Source: a virus. From it: DNA of 40,192 bases. The translations under genes and the position numbers were made by a program. How positions within the stretch are numbered: the first letter of the stretch is position 1; each line of letters opens with the position of its first letter. The notes under the pieces are model-generated. The model was not told the DNA's origin. It searched no databases and saw only the letters and a list, made by a program, of their open reading frames with translations. The stretch covers positions 1 to 40,192 of the IMG/VR virus record IMGVR_UViG_3300043436_004107, one strand, 5' to 3'. Shown here one piece after another: positions 20,945 to 30,483 of the stretch.

Positions 20945-21490
20945 TTAACCTACTCCATTGAGGTCAACTTCAACACCGCAAAGCATGTTCAAGCTCAACC
21001 AAGAGATGGTTCCATCAAAGAAGATATTACCTGTTGAGTTATCTTCAATTACGTGGTCAACTTCAATTGAGAACTCATCCACGATACCATAGAAATAACC
21101 ATCACAAGTATAATAGCCCCAACGGTAAGATGAAGAATTGTTGACGATTGTGTTCCAAAAGTCTACATCCTTACAATCTTGAGGGTCACTATTGTAATCC
21201 TGGAAAGTCACCTGATTCTCTTTACCAACGAGTTGCTCAGGAGCGCAAGAAGAGATACGCTTCTTAGTGAAGCTGCCTTTTGGCTTTTGAGCAAGAAGCA
21301 ATCCTGAGAAAACAACATCGCCTGAGGCAACAGCTGCTTCCCATTCAGCACGGCTTCCAAGGTTAGTAAATACATAATCACACTTAATAAAAGCAAACTT
21401 AGAAATACCGCCATTACGAACGGTAATACCGCAACCACCCGTGATTGATTCGGGAAGTGCAACGGAGCAAGTAGAAGGACAAAGTGCCAT
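20945..21490 (-). CDS. Putative major tail tube or head-associated protein
   Basis: 181 aa, Cys-rich beta protein. N-terminus MALCPSTCSVALPESITGGC; middle KPKGSFTKKRISSCAPEQLV then QVTFQDYNSDPQDCKDVDFW; near the end DEFSIEVDHVIEDNSTGNIF. It directly follows the capsid gene and is closed by a strong terminator, as expected for a protein needed in large numbers. The strand pattern suits a tail tube protein; a head decoration protein is the alternative. Confidence 0.5.
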   Translation of the reverse strand: MALCPSTCSVALPESITGGCGITVRNGGISKFAFIKCDYVFTNLGSRAEWEAAVASGDVVFSGLLLAQKPKGSFTKKRISSCAPEQLVGKENQVTFQDYNSDPQDCKDVDFWNTIVNNSSSYRWGYYTCDGYFYGIVDEFSIEVDHVIEDNSTGNIFFDGTISWLSLNMLCGVEVDLNGVG

Positions 21491-21526
21491 TTTATTTAAT
21501 TTATTTTAGAGTTTAACGAGGTTTTA

Positions 21527-22549
21527 TTAGTCGCAACCTACGATTGTTGAGCAATCTTCGAAGTTGAAAGTGTAGTTTACACCTTCGTTATCGTCACCTG
21601 CTGCAAATGCGTTAGATGGAAGGAAGAACATAGTCCAATGCAATTGGAGCTTGACAGTCCAACGGTCAGCACAATCATCGTAGTGTACTTTCAAATCGTA
21701 AGTCAAACCTGTGAATGGGTCTGTGATTGTTCCGTGTTCGAACACATCATTACGCTTAGCGTAGTCACCTGCATAACGATTCCAAGTGATGAGTTGAACA
21801 GCACCTGGAGCAAGTACAGCAAAGTTACCAGCGCCCAAAACTGATTCAGCAAAACGGTCATTGAAGTACATGTAGTCAGTCCAACGAGCAAGGTCAGTAC
21901 CAGTAGTTGAGTTGCAACAAGCGATTTGATTAACTTTAGCAAACAAATCCAAGTTACCACCACCAATCATCATTGGAGCACCTGATGAACCAACCAAATC
22001 GTATTGGTGACGAATCTGAGCAGTTGCAATAGCACGTGAAGCATTTGTGGTGTCTTCAAAAAGCTTAACGCTCTTCAAAGTAGTGCCATCAGCGAAATTA
22101 CCGAAGTTGGTAGCTTGCAATGCCAACATTTGCTTGTCAAGAGCTACGTTGATAGCGTTCATTTGCCCCATGATAGTTTGTGATACCCACAAAGAATCAG
22201 CTTCGCAAAGTTTACGCATTTCGTCCTCATTGAAAAGCAATGAAGTTTCCAAACAATTGTCTACTTCAACGATAGTTTCTTTTGGTTCGTGCTCGTTAGT
22301 AGATGTACAGTTGTTTGTACAAGTAAGAGCAACCTCAGCCTCAATACCACGCTGAGCGTAGTTTACTTGAACCTTACGAGACTTGCCGTTTGTAGGAATC
22401 GGAAGCAATTCAACTCCCGCTGTGTTTTCTTGCGATACAATCGCATCCAAATAACCAACGCGGTCACGCTTCAGCTGTGGCGCATTGTTTCCTGCAACGT
22501 CATTCAAATTGACTTGCAGGTTTTGACATAAACCTTCTGTAAAAGCCAT
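21527..22549 (-). CDS. Major capsid protein
   Basis: 340 aa, the usual size. The N-terminal ~90 residues with QLKRDRVGYLDAIVSQENTA and LPIPTNGKSRKVQVNYAQRG lead into a spine-like helix (CEADSLWVSQTIMGQMNAI), and the C-terminal half has NFAVLAPGAVQLITWNRYAG and DPFTGLTYDLKVHYDDCAD, a P-domain/A-domain layout like other Bacteroidota phage capsids. It follows the scaffold-like gene. Ten or so cysteines are unusual for an HK97-type capsid protein. Assignment rests on position, size and strand layout. Confidence 0.72.
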   Translation of the reverse strand: MAFTEGLCQNLQVNLNDVAGNNAPQLKRDRVGYLDAIVSQENTAGVELLPIPTNGKSRKVQVNYAQRGIEAEVALTCTNNCTSTNEHEPKETIVEVDNCLETSLLFNEDEMRKLCEADSLWVSQTIMGQMNAINVALDKQMLALQATNFGNFADGTTLKSVKLFEDTTNASRAIATAQIRHQYDLVGSSGAPMMIGGGNLDLFAKVNQIACCNSTTGTDLARWTDYMYFNDRFAESVLGAGNFAVLAPGAVQLITWNRYAGDYAKRNDVFEHGTITDPFTGLTYDLKVHYDDCADRWTVKLQLHWTMFFLPSNAFAAGDDNEGVNYTFNFEDCSTIVGCD

Positions 22550-22599
22550 TTTTTTTGTTTTTTAAAAATTAAAATTTGTTTTTTTGGGGTAATAAAAAA

Positions 22600-22648
22600 A
22601 GCCCATCCAAAAGAAATAATTCAATTGAATGGGCTGAATCTTAGCCCC
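22600..22648 (-). promoter_or_regulatory. Attenuator-like pair of hairpins before the capsid gene
   Basis: On the minus strand three segments follow one another: GGGGCTAA (22648-22641), AGCCCAT (22635-22629) and ATGGGCT (22606-22600), the last followed by seven T. The middle segment can pair with either neighbour; pairing with the third gives a terminator, pairing with the first prevents it. The capsid ATG lies 50 bases further on. Confidence 0.55.
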
Positions 22649-22701
22649 GAATTGCACTATGGTGTGCGAACCCAGGTGAGTGAATGAGCCTCCGCTCCGT
22701 T

Positions 22702-23511
22702 TTATTCTTTACCAAATACCTTCATTGACTGAAGACGCTCTGCATTTGCTTGCGCCTTCTGTAAGTGAGGCAGGTTGAATTTTGGTGCTTCAGAACTTGC
22801 TGGTTTTGGTGCTTGACCTTGTGGAACAGCAGTTCCTGCGTTTGATTGTTTTACAACTTGCAGTTCAGACAGGTGTGAATCAATCAATTCATCAAAGGTA
22901 ATAGATTTTGTGCCATCTTGGTTCAAAGGTTTTAAACCATTTTTAGTTTTTACCTCAATTTCACCACTTTCAAGCACATCATAATCGTATTTTGACGATA
23001 AATAGCTCTCAATAGCTGGCAAAATAGCCTCAGGCTTGACAATCAAATCGCGCTTTGCAAGTGTAGAACGCAAAACATTTGACTTTTTAAACTGCTTAAT
23101 AGCTGATTGTGATTCATTCTCTTTTGCGGGAATTACCTCTTCCAAAAGACGCTTGTTTTCCTTGGTAAGTTCAATCAGCTTGTTTTGCAGCTCTTCAGCA
23201 CCCTCTGAAGGTGTGCTACGCATCTTTTCAAAAGCAAGATTGATTATTTCGTCAAATCTTTTGTCTTTTACCTCTTCGTTAGAAAGAGAAAAAGTCTTTT
23301 TAATCTTATGCTCCATCTTTGAAAGCTCAGTACCACGAACTTCGTCCTTGATTGGCTGAATAAAAGAAGGGTCATTAGAAAAAACATCTTGCATTGATGA
23401 TTTATAGCTATTCACAAACGGTTCAATGTCCACCTCTTCTTCTGCCGCAAGTTTGGCAATTGTAGAAGATGGAACTCCGATTTTCTTTAAAAATGATTCA
23501 ATGTTCTTCAT
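22702..23511 (-). CDS. Capsid scaffold-like protein
   Basis: 269 aa, highly charged and helical. A coiled-coil at about residues 105-135 (EELQNKLIELTKENKRLLEE) and a C-terminal basic, Ala/Gln/Pro-rich tail (GQAPKPASSEAPKFNLPH) ending SMKVFGKE. Such a protein directly before the capsid gene is usually the internal scaffold removed during maturation. No protease motif is visible, so the protease would come from elsewhere or the scaffold exits intact. Confidence 0.68.
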   Translation of the reverse strand: MKNIESFLKKIGVPSSTIAKLAAEEEVDIEPFVNSYKSSMQDVFSNDPSFIQPIKDEVRGTELSKMEHKIKKTFSLSNEEVKDKRFDEIINLAFEKMRSTPSEGAEELQNKLIELTKENKRLLEEVIPAKENESQSAIKQFKKSNVLRSTLAKRDLIVKPEAILPAIESYLSSKYDYDVLESGEIEVKTKNGLKPLNQDGTKSITFDELIDSHLSELQVVKQSNAGTAVPQGQAPKPASSEAPKFNLPHLQKAQANAERLQSMKVFGKE

Positions 23512-23519
23512 GTTGTTGT

Positions 23520-23762
23520 TTATTTACGTTTACGATATGTACGCTTTGTTTCGACTTCTTCGGAAGACGCTTCTTCACCATCTACATAGCTATCTTCAAC
23601 TACTTCATCATTAATAACGGGCTTAGGTTGGGCAGGGATTGGCTTCTCGGTCAGAATCTCAAAATTCTTGAATAGACCGCCCTTCTTTAGCTGGTCAACA
23701 GCAAACTTGGTCATCACAGCGACCTTGCCTGTCTTGACATTTAAAACTTTAATCTTGTTCAT
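23520..23762 (-). CDS. Small head-region protein
   Basis: 80 aa. N-terminal module MNKIKVLNVKTGKVAVMTKF then AVDQLKKGGLF, followed by a Pro/acidic linker and a basic tail (ETKRTYRKRK). It lies between portal and scaffold with its own consensus promoter. Role unknown; small head completion or decoration is possible. Confidence 0.55.
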   Translation of the reverse strand: MNKIKVLNVKTGKVAVMTKFAVDQLKKGGLFKNFEILTEKPIPAQPKPVINDEVVEDSYVDGEEASSEEVETKRTYRKRK

Positions 23763-23776
23763 TGTTTAATTTTTTA

Positions 23777-23807
23777 CAAATATAATTAATTATTGTTTGG
23801 TTGCAAA
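23777..23807 (-). promoter_or_regulatory. Internal late promoter for the head genes
   Basis: TTTG (23807-23804), exactly 19 bases, TATATTTG (23784-23777) on the minus strand: full consensus, lying across the 3' end of the portal gene. It would boost the 80-aa protein, scaffold and, if the attenuator is passed, capsid. Confidence 0.75.
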
Positions 23808-25510
23808 GACTCTTCTTCCTCGTCTGAACTCATGTCGTCATCTGAATCATCACTTGTTTCTTCGGCAAGCATTGGAGCTAAATAAGCATCAATCATTGCG
23901 AAAATATCACTAATTGGTTCTTCGAGTACAGCTGTTCCATTTTGAGCAACTATTGTTGTCAAAGCTTTGTAAGCATGAAGTGATTTAAGCACATCCTCCT
24001 TCTCAATTATACCACTCTGCATCATGGAAATCTTATCCTTTGCGCTGATAGTATAAATAGGGTCGTAACTTACAAGAACCTCTACCAAACGAGAAACAGC
24101 CTTATTGCCGCTGAAACGCTTCCTTGCCAAGTCTTTTGTAGTCTCAATAAGGAAAGAAACAGGTGCATTTCGGTCTGTAAGATTGATAATCTCTTGCATC
24201 AAATCCCACTCAGTCTTCATTGAGAAGGAAATAGGCTTGATGATATTTGGCGCTTGCGGATTTGTTACATTGCGATAAGCCTCAATATAAACAAGCGACT
24301 TGTATATTATCTCATCAAAAATATTGTTGCTGATTTTCGTCAGCTGAGCAAATGAATCTTCTCTATCAATAATCTTAGCAACCCCACTCTGTGCCTCATC
24401 AATTAGATTAAGGTGCAAAGCATCCTCAGCTTTCTTGAGCAAAGTTTGCCAAGCATCACCCGAATACTGAATAATATCAACTGGAGGAGTGATAAATCTG
24501 ATTAGAGGCTCAGTTGATGATTCACCCGAAAATGCAGCATTGCCCTTTTCTCTGATAAACACACCAAATGGAGAACGGGAAACTATTCGACCTGTTCCAT
24601 TACATCTGCGACACATATCATGCTCCTCATTCTCTGAATCATAGATAATACCATCGCGGCATCCTTTAGCATCACAAGTCTCACCCACTTCTTCCCGATA
24701 TGGGAACGCAGATGTTGTCATAACTCCCTGCCAATCAGAGTATTGGCGTATTGCTTCATTTGCAAAAGGCACAAATGCACTAAAGTAACTCTCAAAATAC
24801 TTCTCAGGAGTTAAGTCACCACCAAGAACACAGCCTGGCACTTTACCAATGTTGTGCATGTAAACGGGAATGACTTCAAATTGTATTTTTCGGTCATCGC
24901 CATATTGAACATGCTTGTAAAAGCCTACATTAGTCAATGTGTAGTAAACAAGACCTTCGTTTACAATTTTATTTGACTTTTTAATACGGCTTTTTTCTTT
25001 TTCATCAAGCCAAGTGATGTTGTTTTTATCAAGATATTTGATTTGTTCCGTAGAGATAATCAAAGGCTCTACATCAACCTTGACAGAAGGATTTATAAGA
25101 CCTTCCCCAGTAGGAATCCACACAATCCATCCGTTTGGGTCTTCAATCATGCGTGGAACGACAAACTTCTGAATGTATGAGTAAAAGAAGTTCTCATTGA
25201 ACTTAACTGTACTCAAATAAGCGTTCAGCTCATCACTAACTTGAATTGAGAAGTTGGCGTTTTGGAATATCCGATAAAGTTTGTCTATCGCTTTCTGAAT
25301 TGAGCCTTTTGTGATTGGCTCATATATCATCTCGCGGTATTTCTTTATTTCAGGGTCTTCATTTGGTCTGCGCTCAGTCAATATCTTGCCTGGCTTTTTA
25401 CCACGAGTGTGTACGAACATTGTCTCTCGCACATTATACCATTCATCGTAGTAATCAGGGCGATACTTTTTATCCGTAAGGATTATATTTATGTCTTCAA
25501 TATTTATCAT
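23786..25510 (-). CDS. Portal protein with inserted zinc-ribbon
   Basis: 574 aa from the ATG at 25510, which overlaps the preceding stop as ATGA; a TTG two codons upstream is less likely. Size, position before scaffold and capsid, and the mixed helical body (FVPFANEAIRQYSDWQGVM; KKAEDALHLNLIDEAQSG) point to the dodecameric portal at the head vertex. At residues 279-303 there are C-x4-C and C-x2-C pairs (ETCDAKGCRDG...MCRRCNGTGRI), a DnaJ-type zinc-ribbon rarely seen in portals. The C-terminus is very acidic (DDSDDDMSSDEEEE). Confidence 0.72.
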   Translation of the reverse strand: MINIEDINIILTDKKYRPDYYDEWYNVRETMFVHTRGKKPGKILTERRPNEDPEIKKYREMIYEPITKGSIQKAIDKLYRIFQNANFSIQVSDELNAYLSTVKFNENFFYSYIQKFVVPRMIEDPNGWIVWIPTGEGLINPSVKVDVEPLIISTEQIKYLDKNNITWLDEKEKSRIKKSNKIVNEGLVYYTLTNVGFYKHVQYGDDRKIQFEVIPVYMHNIGKVPGCVLGGDLTPEKYFESYFSAFVPFANEAIRQYSDWQGVMTTSAFPYREEVGETCDAKGCRDGIIYDSENEEHDMCRRCNGTGRIVSRSPFGVFIREKGNAAFSGESSTEPLIRFITPPVDIIQYSGDAWQTLLKKAEDALHLNLIDEAQSGVAKIIDREDSFAQLTKISNNIFDEIIYKSLVYIEAYRNVTNPQAPNIIKPISFSMKTEWDLMQEIINLTDRNAPVSFLIETTKDLARKRFSGNKAVSRLVEVLVSYDPIYTISAKDKISMMQSGIIEKEDVLKSLHAYKALTTIVAQNGTAVLEEPISDIFAMIDAYLAPMLAEETSDDSDDDMSSDEEEESLQPNNN

Positions 25511-26574
25511 CTGCAAGAAAGTGATTTATTACAATCAATTTTTTCAAAATTAACTTCTAAATACCATTGTGAGCCATTCTCATTGTTTTTATTTATGTCA
25601 CCTTGAACTTGGTATTCTGTGCCATTCACATAAACATTTTTGCCCGATAAAATACTTACTAAATTTCTGACAAAAGATTCAGGCAAGTGGTGAGTTCTTA
25701 ATTGCCAAACCTCACTTTTTTGGCTCATAATAGTTTTCAAAGAAGTGTTTATGATTTCCTTAGTGACTGAGAAGTTTGTTTGCTCAAAATAACCAGGAAC
25801 TCTTATTCTGTTTGAGTATTGAAATGGAGTTCCGTATCCTACTGTAAAGTCTGTTCCATAATACATCTTGAAACAATCATCTTTTGGATATTCTGATTCA
25901 ATGACTTGGCTTGCATTTTTTTCAGGACAATCTACAAATTTGAAAGGTTCTGAGTAAAAAAACTGTACATTATTAGATGAAGGAAGGCAAGAATTATTAG
26001 CCGTAAAATTGAATTTGAAATAAAAACAGTTTTCCAATCCTTCCTGTTCCAAATACAACCTAATAGCATTTAGGTTGAATCGAATCATTTGAATTGGAGT
26101 AATCGTTTGATTTCCTGAATAGTCGTATGTGATGTGTTCTCCAATATACTTAAAAGGAGCAATAACATCAAACATCTCCTCCGTTATAGTAAGGGGTTCG
26201 TCATCACAACAAGTCAATATTTCAAAAGAAGCAAGAGCAGTATCATTTGCTGGGGATAATAGATTTTCAGGATACCAACCGTGGTCGCAATTTATTGCCG
26301 ACATATTATAAGGTTGATGAAACTGAAAGTCTATTGTATCACCTTGTTGGTATGGAATCCAAAAAGGCAAATCGTTTCCGCAAAGATTGCAATTCCAAGA
26401 ATCTGACGCATCACAAAGAACAAGTCCATTTGTAACTATCAATTTACCGCAAAAACCACATACAGAGTTGATTTCATGACAATAAATTCTTGAATTTGGG
26501 TCGTCATAAAAGCAAAACTCAGTTGCATCACAGAATACAGCTTTTTTTGCGGAATAACTATTAAAGAGTTGCAT
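25507..26574 (-). CDS. Cys-rich probable tail/baseplate protein
   Basis: 355 aa. An N-terminal zinc-ribbon-like region with CHEINSVCGFCGKLIV and NCNLCGNDLPFW, then a long beta-rich body with many aromatic and Asn residues (NCFYFKFNFTANNSCLP). It follows the giant fibre and precedes the portal. No family recognised. A minor tail, baseplate or fibre-chaperone protein is likely from context. Its ATG is 4 bases after a TATCTTTG box, but that has no matching -33 element. Confidence 0.5.
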   Translation of the reverse strand: MQLFNSYSAKKAVFCDATEFCFYDDPNSRIYCHEINSVCGFCGKLIVTNGLVLCDASDSWNCNLCGNDLPFWIPYQQGDTIDFQFHQPYNMSAINCDHGWYPENLLSPANDTALASFEILTCCDDEPLTITEEMFDVIAPFKYIGEHITYDYSGNQTITPIQMIRFNLNAIRLYLEQEGLENCFYFKFNFTANNSCLPSSNNVQFFYSEPFKFVDCPEKNASQVIESEYPKDDCFKMYYGTDFTVGYGTPFQYSNRIRVPGYFEQTNFSVTKEIINTSLKTIMSQKSEVWQLRTHHLPESFVRNLVSILSGKNVYVNGTEYQVQGDINKNNENGSQWYLEVNFEKIDCNKSLSCR

Positions 26575-26592
26575 ATTTCAAAGATAATTGTT

Positions 26593-29500
26593 TTATGGAC
26601 ACAAAGCGTTTCCTATTTTAAACGTACCAATAGCAGTCATGTTAGTTCCAGTTGTAATTCGAATAGTCCACTCTCCACCTATTGCGGCTCCCCATACAAA
26701 ACTAACATTACCCGATGTTGAGCCAATTGGAAGAGTTACTTGTGGCACGCCACTAAAGCTCCATTGTCCACCCCAAAACTCGACAATCCTTGTAGTTGGA
26801 ACATTGAAGGAATATTCAAGAACGTATGTCTGTCCAGGAACAGGAGCTGGCGTTTCTCCAACTTGGCTGACTCCATATCTATATCTGTTTTCGCTTGAAT
26901 TATTAAATATCAATTGGAATGAATCTCCGACTGTAAGAGAGGCCATGCTTATGCCTGAGCCAGTATGGTCGCGGTGAAATGTAAAATACTCACAAATAGC
27001 AGCAGCATCAGGGAAACTAATATATCCGCAGAAACGATATTTTTTATTATTTACTAATGTTTGAGAATCTAAAATAACCGATGCTGTTAATGTTACTGGG
27101 TCAAAGGAAGTATCCATTGATATTACACGAGGATTACTTTGTTGAGCCATTACAGCAGGGCTAAAAGCCTCATTATTTTCAACAAGATAAGGCTTGCCAT
27201 AAGGTTCAGGCTCCATAAAGAATATGAAGTTACCCTCTCGATTTGCCTGATAAGTCAATTTTATACTTTCATAATCAGAATAGCATATTGGCTCTTCAAT
27301 AGGAACATAAATTCCCGTAGCTGGGTCTATCCCTTCAATTGTAACATCAGTAAGCACTTGGTCGAAACCTGAGTTAGCTGGCTCAAAATCAATTGCACTT
27401 ACTTTAAAAGCCTTAACCACATTCCAAATGAATGTTTCGCCAACTTGAGGCTCTAAATCAAAACCAAAAACATATTCAAAATAAATATCTTCATTAATCC
27501 AAGATTCATCAATGTTATTAGCAAAAACGTATGAAGCAGAAAGAGCGCCAGCAGATGTTCTTAGCATGTAAGATGAGTTGTTGGCAACCAACACCTGACC
27601 TGAAGAAGGTGAAAATAAGTTGCTCTCCCAAGGAACTCTTATGTTATTTGTAAAAATGTCTACTTCATTTGCGCCTGAATCTTGAACCACCATTCCACCT
27701 GAACCCAAACTTCCTATGCCGCCCAAGTTGTTGAATCCACCAAAAAATCCAGGAGTTCTTACGGATTGATAGCTTGCGTATTGAAAAAATGTCGTCTGAC
27801 TATTGGTTGGGAAGTTTTGCTTTCTCTTGTAAATGTTTAAGCGAACAGATTGCAGTTGACTTCTCCAGTCAGTCATTATAATACCAATGTCACGCATGCA
27901 AAGTATAAAATCGCCTGAAGTAACAGTAACCCGATGGTTTATTCTTTCCTTTCCAACAGGTCTAAAGCAATTTACTGGATGCAATTGCCAATATTGACCA
28001 AACTCAGATGTTACTTCAGGTTTGCAATCACAATCTCTTGTAGGTAAATTGGTAACACCTATTTCTTGAGATATGAATGTATTTACCATCGTTCCTGCCG
28101 AACCATAAACAATAGCAGCAACCCTATATTTATCATTTAGATTCAGATTTGAATCTACGTGCATAGTGCAAATACAAGTTCCACCACCGCTTGAAAATAT
28201 TGATGGTCTTACAAGATGATTATCTAAAACACCCGTTCCAGGAAATGTAAACACTCTTGCTCTCGAAGAATCTGATGAACTTAAAAAATCAACATTGTTA
28301 TCTTCAACGCTTACATTAAAAAGATGAAAGATTACAACGGAAGCAGAATTGCCATAAATAGCAGGTATATCAACTTCAAATCCAATCTGCGTGTTCTGTA
28401 AAATTGAAAAATCAGAAACAGGAAGTCCGTTTCTTGATAGAGTGAATGAATGATTTAAAAATTCAGGAACATTATCACCTAAACTTTTGTTGTAAAATCT
28501 TGCAGCATAATTTGTGCAAGTATAAGTCATGCACTTAAAAGGAGAAGCATCTACAAGCGTAGCTGGGTCAGTAAGTAAGAAAGCTGCATGTAGAAATTTG
28601 TCTTTAATATTGTATACTGATGCAAAAGTGTTTAACCAATCAGTAGGAGATGATATTGTAGACCTTTTAAACTTATTAAGGTTAGGCCAAGTAATATTTG
28701 AAAGAAAAGTTTCATAATCTTGGAGCATGTAAAACGTGAACTCAATATTGAACGTTCCGTTTATAGCATTTACAGGTCTAAACTTTACTTCCCAGTTCTT
28801 TAAATTTAAAGCATTCATTCCCGCCCCAACAAGATTCATTGTTTGAGCAACTCCATCAGGGTGCGCTCCTGATAGATATTGAAAATAATATTTTGTAGGA
28901 AAATCAGAAGTACCATCAAACTCCTCCGCGCAAGTAAAACTGAATAATGAAGGATTAAACTGAATGCTCCATCCAGTTACCAAACCAACATCATACTTCA
29001 TTTTAAAAACAAAAGTCTTTTGCTCTAAAAAGCTTGCTGTTGAATACAAAAGTTCTGTGTCGCAAAAACCACTCTGAGGAGGCAAATAGTTTCCTTCTGT
29101 CTGTATCTCAATATCCAAGCAGCAAAGACAACCGCAAGGCTCTTCAAAAACAGAAGCCGTAACATTAAAATCAACACCACAATAATTGCTTATAGTACAC
29201 AAAGCACTATTGCTAAGGTCAGTTGGAGACCATGTTAAAGTAAGAAGTCCTATTTGGCCTTGTGAGATAGTAGTTGGATATGGAAATTGTTGGGGTTCAG
29301 GACTTCCACATCCACTTGTATCTAAATTTATTAATAATTCACCAATTGTGATGTTATTTACAGTAACAGACTTTGTGTTTGTAGAATTTATAACTGTATC
29401 TGTAAAATCAAATGTGGTAGAGTTAAATAATGAAGGTAAATCAACACACTCCATATTGAATGTGTATGGCAACTCATTACCATGCTCTAAGGTGACTAAT

Positions 29501-30468
29501 TGAAAAGTCCAAGCTGACAATGGGTCTGTAACTCCATCATAACAAACTTCAAATTCAAAAACAACAGTTTGCCCAGGGCTTAAAACAGGCCATGATGGTG
29601 GCTGTCCTGAAAAACCAACAAAACTCACATTAACACCGCTTCCAGCATCGGTTATAATGAAATCATCAAGAGTAACAGCAGTATTGTGAGTGTTTTGAAA
29701 TGTCACAAATGTATTTTGACAGCTTACGCAACAATTGAGGTAATTAGTTCCTTCAGGGTCTAATCCACCACTTATTATTTCTAATCTGTGAATTAAAGGA
29801 GCTGCTGTTGATATGCCAGTAAACAATAATCCAGCATTACAAGAATAACCAGCGCAATTTAATGTTTGACCTTCATTTAGTGGTGTCCATTCAAAATCTA
29901 AATCTACTGTTTCACCAGGTTGAACTGTAACCGCACTTGGAACCATTGTAAGACCAACTGCTCCACAACCTTCAAAATCAACAGTAACAACATAAGGAGC
30001 CATTGAGTTATTGGTAAACTGAATAGTTTCAGTCGCTGTTGTATCAGCTGGTACATTTCCAAAATCTATTGAAAGAGCACTAAAAAAGTCGCTTATTTCA
30101 ACACATTCAGTATCAAATTCATAAGCTTGGTCGCTATTATGCTCTGCTGTAACTAAGGTTATTGAAAAGGCTGAGGTAGGAACAAAATTATAACAGACCT
30201 CAAATGTTATTTGAATAGAGCCACCCTCAAAAACTGTATATGGATATGAGATAGGATTTCCGTTAATATCCCATAAATAAACAGCCAAACCATTACCAAA
30301 AGATGCTGTATCAATAATTACATTTGTTAGCGTAAGAGGACTATTGTGTTGATTTACAAAGGTCAAAACTGGATATTGACAAAAAGAACAGACACACAAT
30401 AATCCATTATTCAACCCTGATTCTACTGGGTTCAATCCATCTGTAAGTACAAACCTATGTATGCTCAT
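26593..30468 (-). CDS. Giant tail fibre/adhesin with Ig-like (Hydin-type) tandem repeat
   Basis: 1291 aa. The first 445 residues are a tandem duplication: units begin IHRFVLTDGLNPVE (residue 3) and IHRLEIISGGLDPE (residue 226), each with a Cys cluster, a strand region and an FGNV- or FTDTV-type beta-sandwich of the ASPM/Hydin kind. Next comes a Cys-cluster hinge (PCGCLCCLDIEI, about 445) and a long beta-rich body, ending in an Ig-like domain near residue 1210-1290. Position behind the tail hub makes host recognition the likely role. No enzymatic or autocleavage motif was seen. Confidence 0.7.
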   Translation of the reverse strand: MSIHRFVLTDGLNPVESGLNNGLLCVCSFCQYPVLTFVNQHNSPLTLTNVIIDTASFGNGLAVYLWDINGNPISYPYTVFEGGSIQITFEVCYNFVPTSAFSITLVTAEHNSDQAYEFDTECVEISDFFSALSIDFGNVPADTTATETIQFTNNSMAPYVVTVDFEGCGAVGLTMVPSAVTVQPGETVDLDFEWTPLNEGQTLNCAGYSCNAGLLFTGISTAAPLIHRLEIISGGLDPEGTNYLNCCVSCQNTFVTFQNTHNTAVTLDDFIITDAGSGVNVSFVGFSGQPPSWPVLSPGQTVVFEFEVCYDGVTDPLSAWTFQLVTLEHGNELPYTFNMECVDLPSLFNSTTFDFTDTVINSTNTKSVTVNNITIGELLINLDTSGCGSPEPQQFPYPTTISQGQIGLLTLTWSPTDLSNSALCTISNYCGVDFNVTASVFEEPCGCLCCLDIEIQTEGNYLPPQSGFCDTELLYSTASFLEQKTFVFKMKYDVGLVTGWSIQFNPSLFSFTCAEEFDGTSDFPTKYYFQYLSGAHPDGVAQTMNLVGAGMNALNLKNWEVKFRPVNAINGTFNIEFTFYMLQDYETFLSNITWPNLNKFKRSTISSPTDWLNTFASVYNIKDKFLHAAFLLTDPATLVDASPFKCMTYTCTNYAARFYNKSLGDNVPEFLNHSFTLSRNGLPVSDFSILQNTQIGFEVDIPAIYGNSASVVIFHLFNVSVEDNNVDFLSSSDSSRARVFTFPGTGVLDNHLVRPSIFSSGGGTCICTMHVDSNLNLNDKYRVAAIVYGSAGTMVNTFISQEIGVTNLPTRDCDCKPEVTSEFGQYWQLHPVNCFRPVGKERINHRVTVTSGDFILCMRDIGIIMTDWRSQLQSVRLNIYKRKQNFPTNSQTTFFQYASYQSVRTPGFFGGFNNLGGIGSLGSGGMVVQDSGANEVDIFTNNIRVPWESNLFSPSSGQVLVANNSSYMLRTSAGALSASYVFANNIDESWINEDIYFEYVFGFDLEPQVGETFIWNVVKAFKVSAIDFEPANSGFDQVLTDVTIEGIDPATGIYVPIEEPICYSDYESIKLTYQANREGNFIFFMEPEPYGKPYLVENNEAFSPAVMAQQSNPRVISMDTSFDPVTLTASVILDSQTLVNNKKYRFCGYISFPDAAAICEYFTFHRDHTGSGISMASLTVGDSFQLIFNNSSENRYRYGVSQVGETPAPVPGQTYVLEYSFNVPTTRIVEFWGGQWSFSGVPQVTLPIGSTSGNVSFVWGAAIGGEWTIRITTGTNMTAIGTFKIGNALCP

Positions 30469-30483
30469 TTTCTTGCTTTTTTA

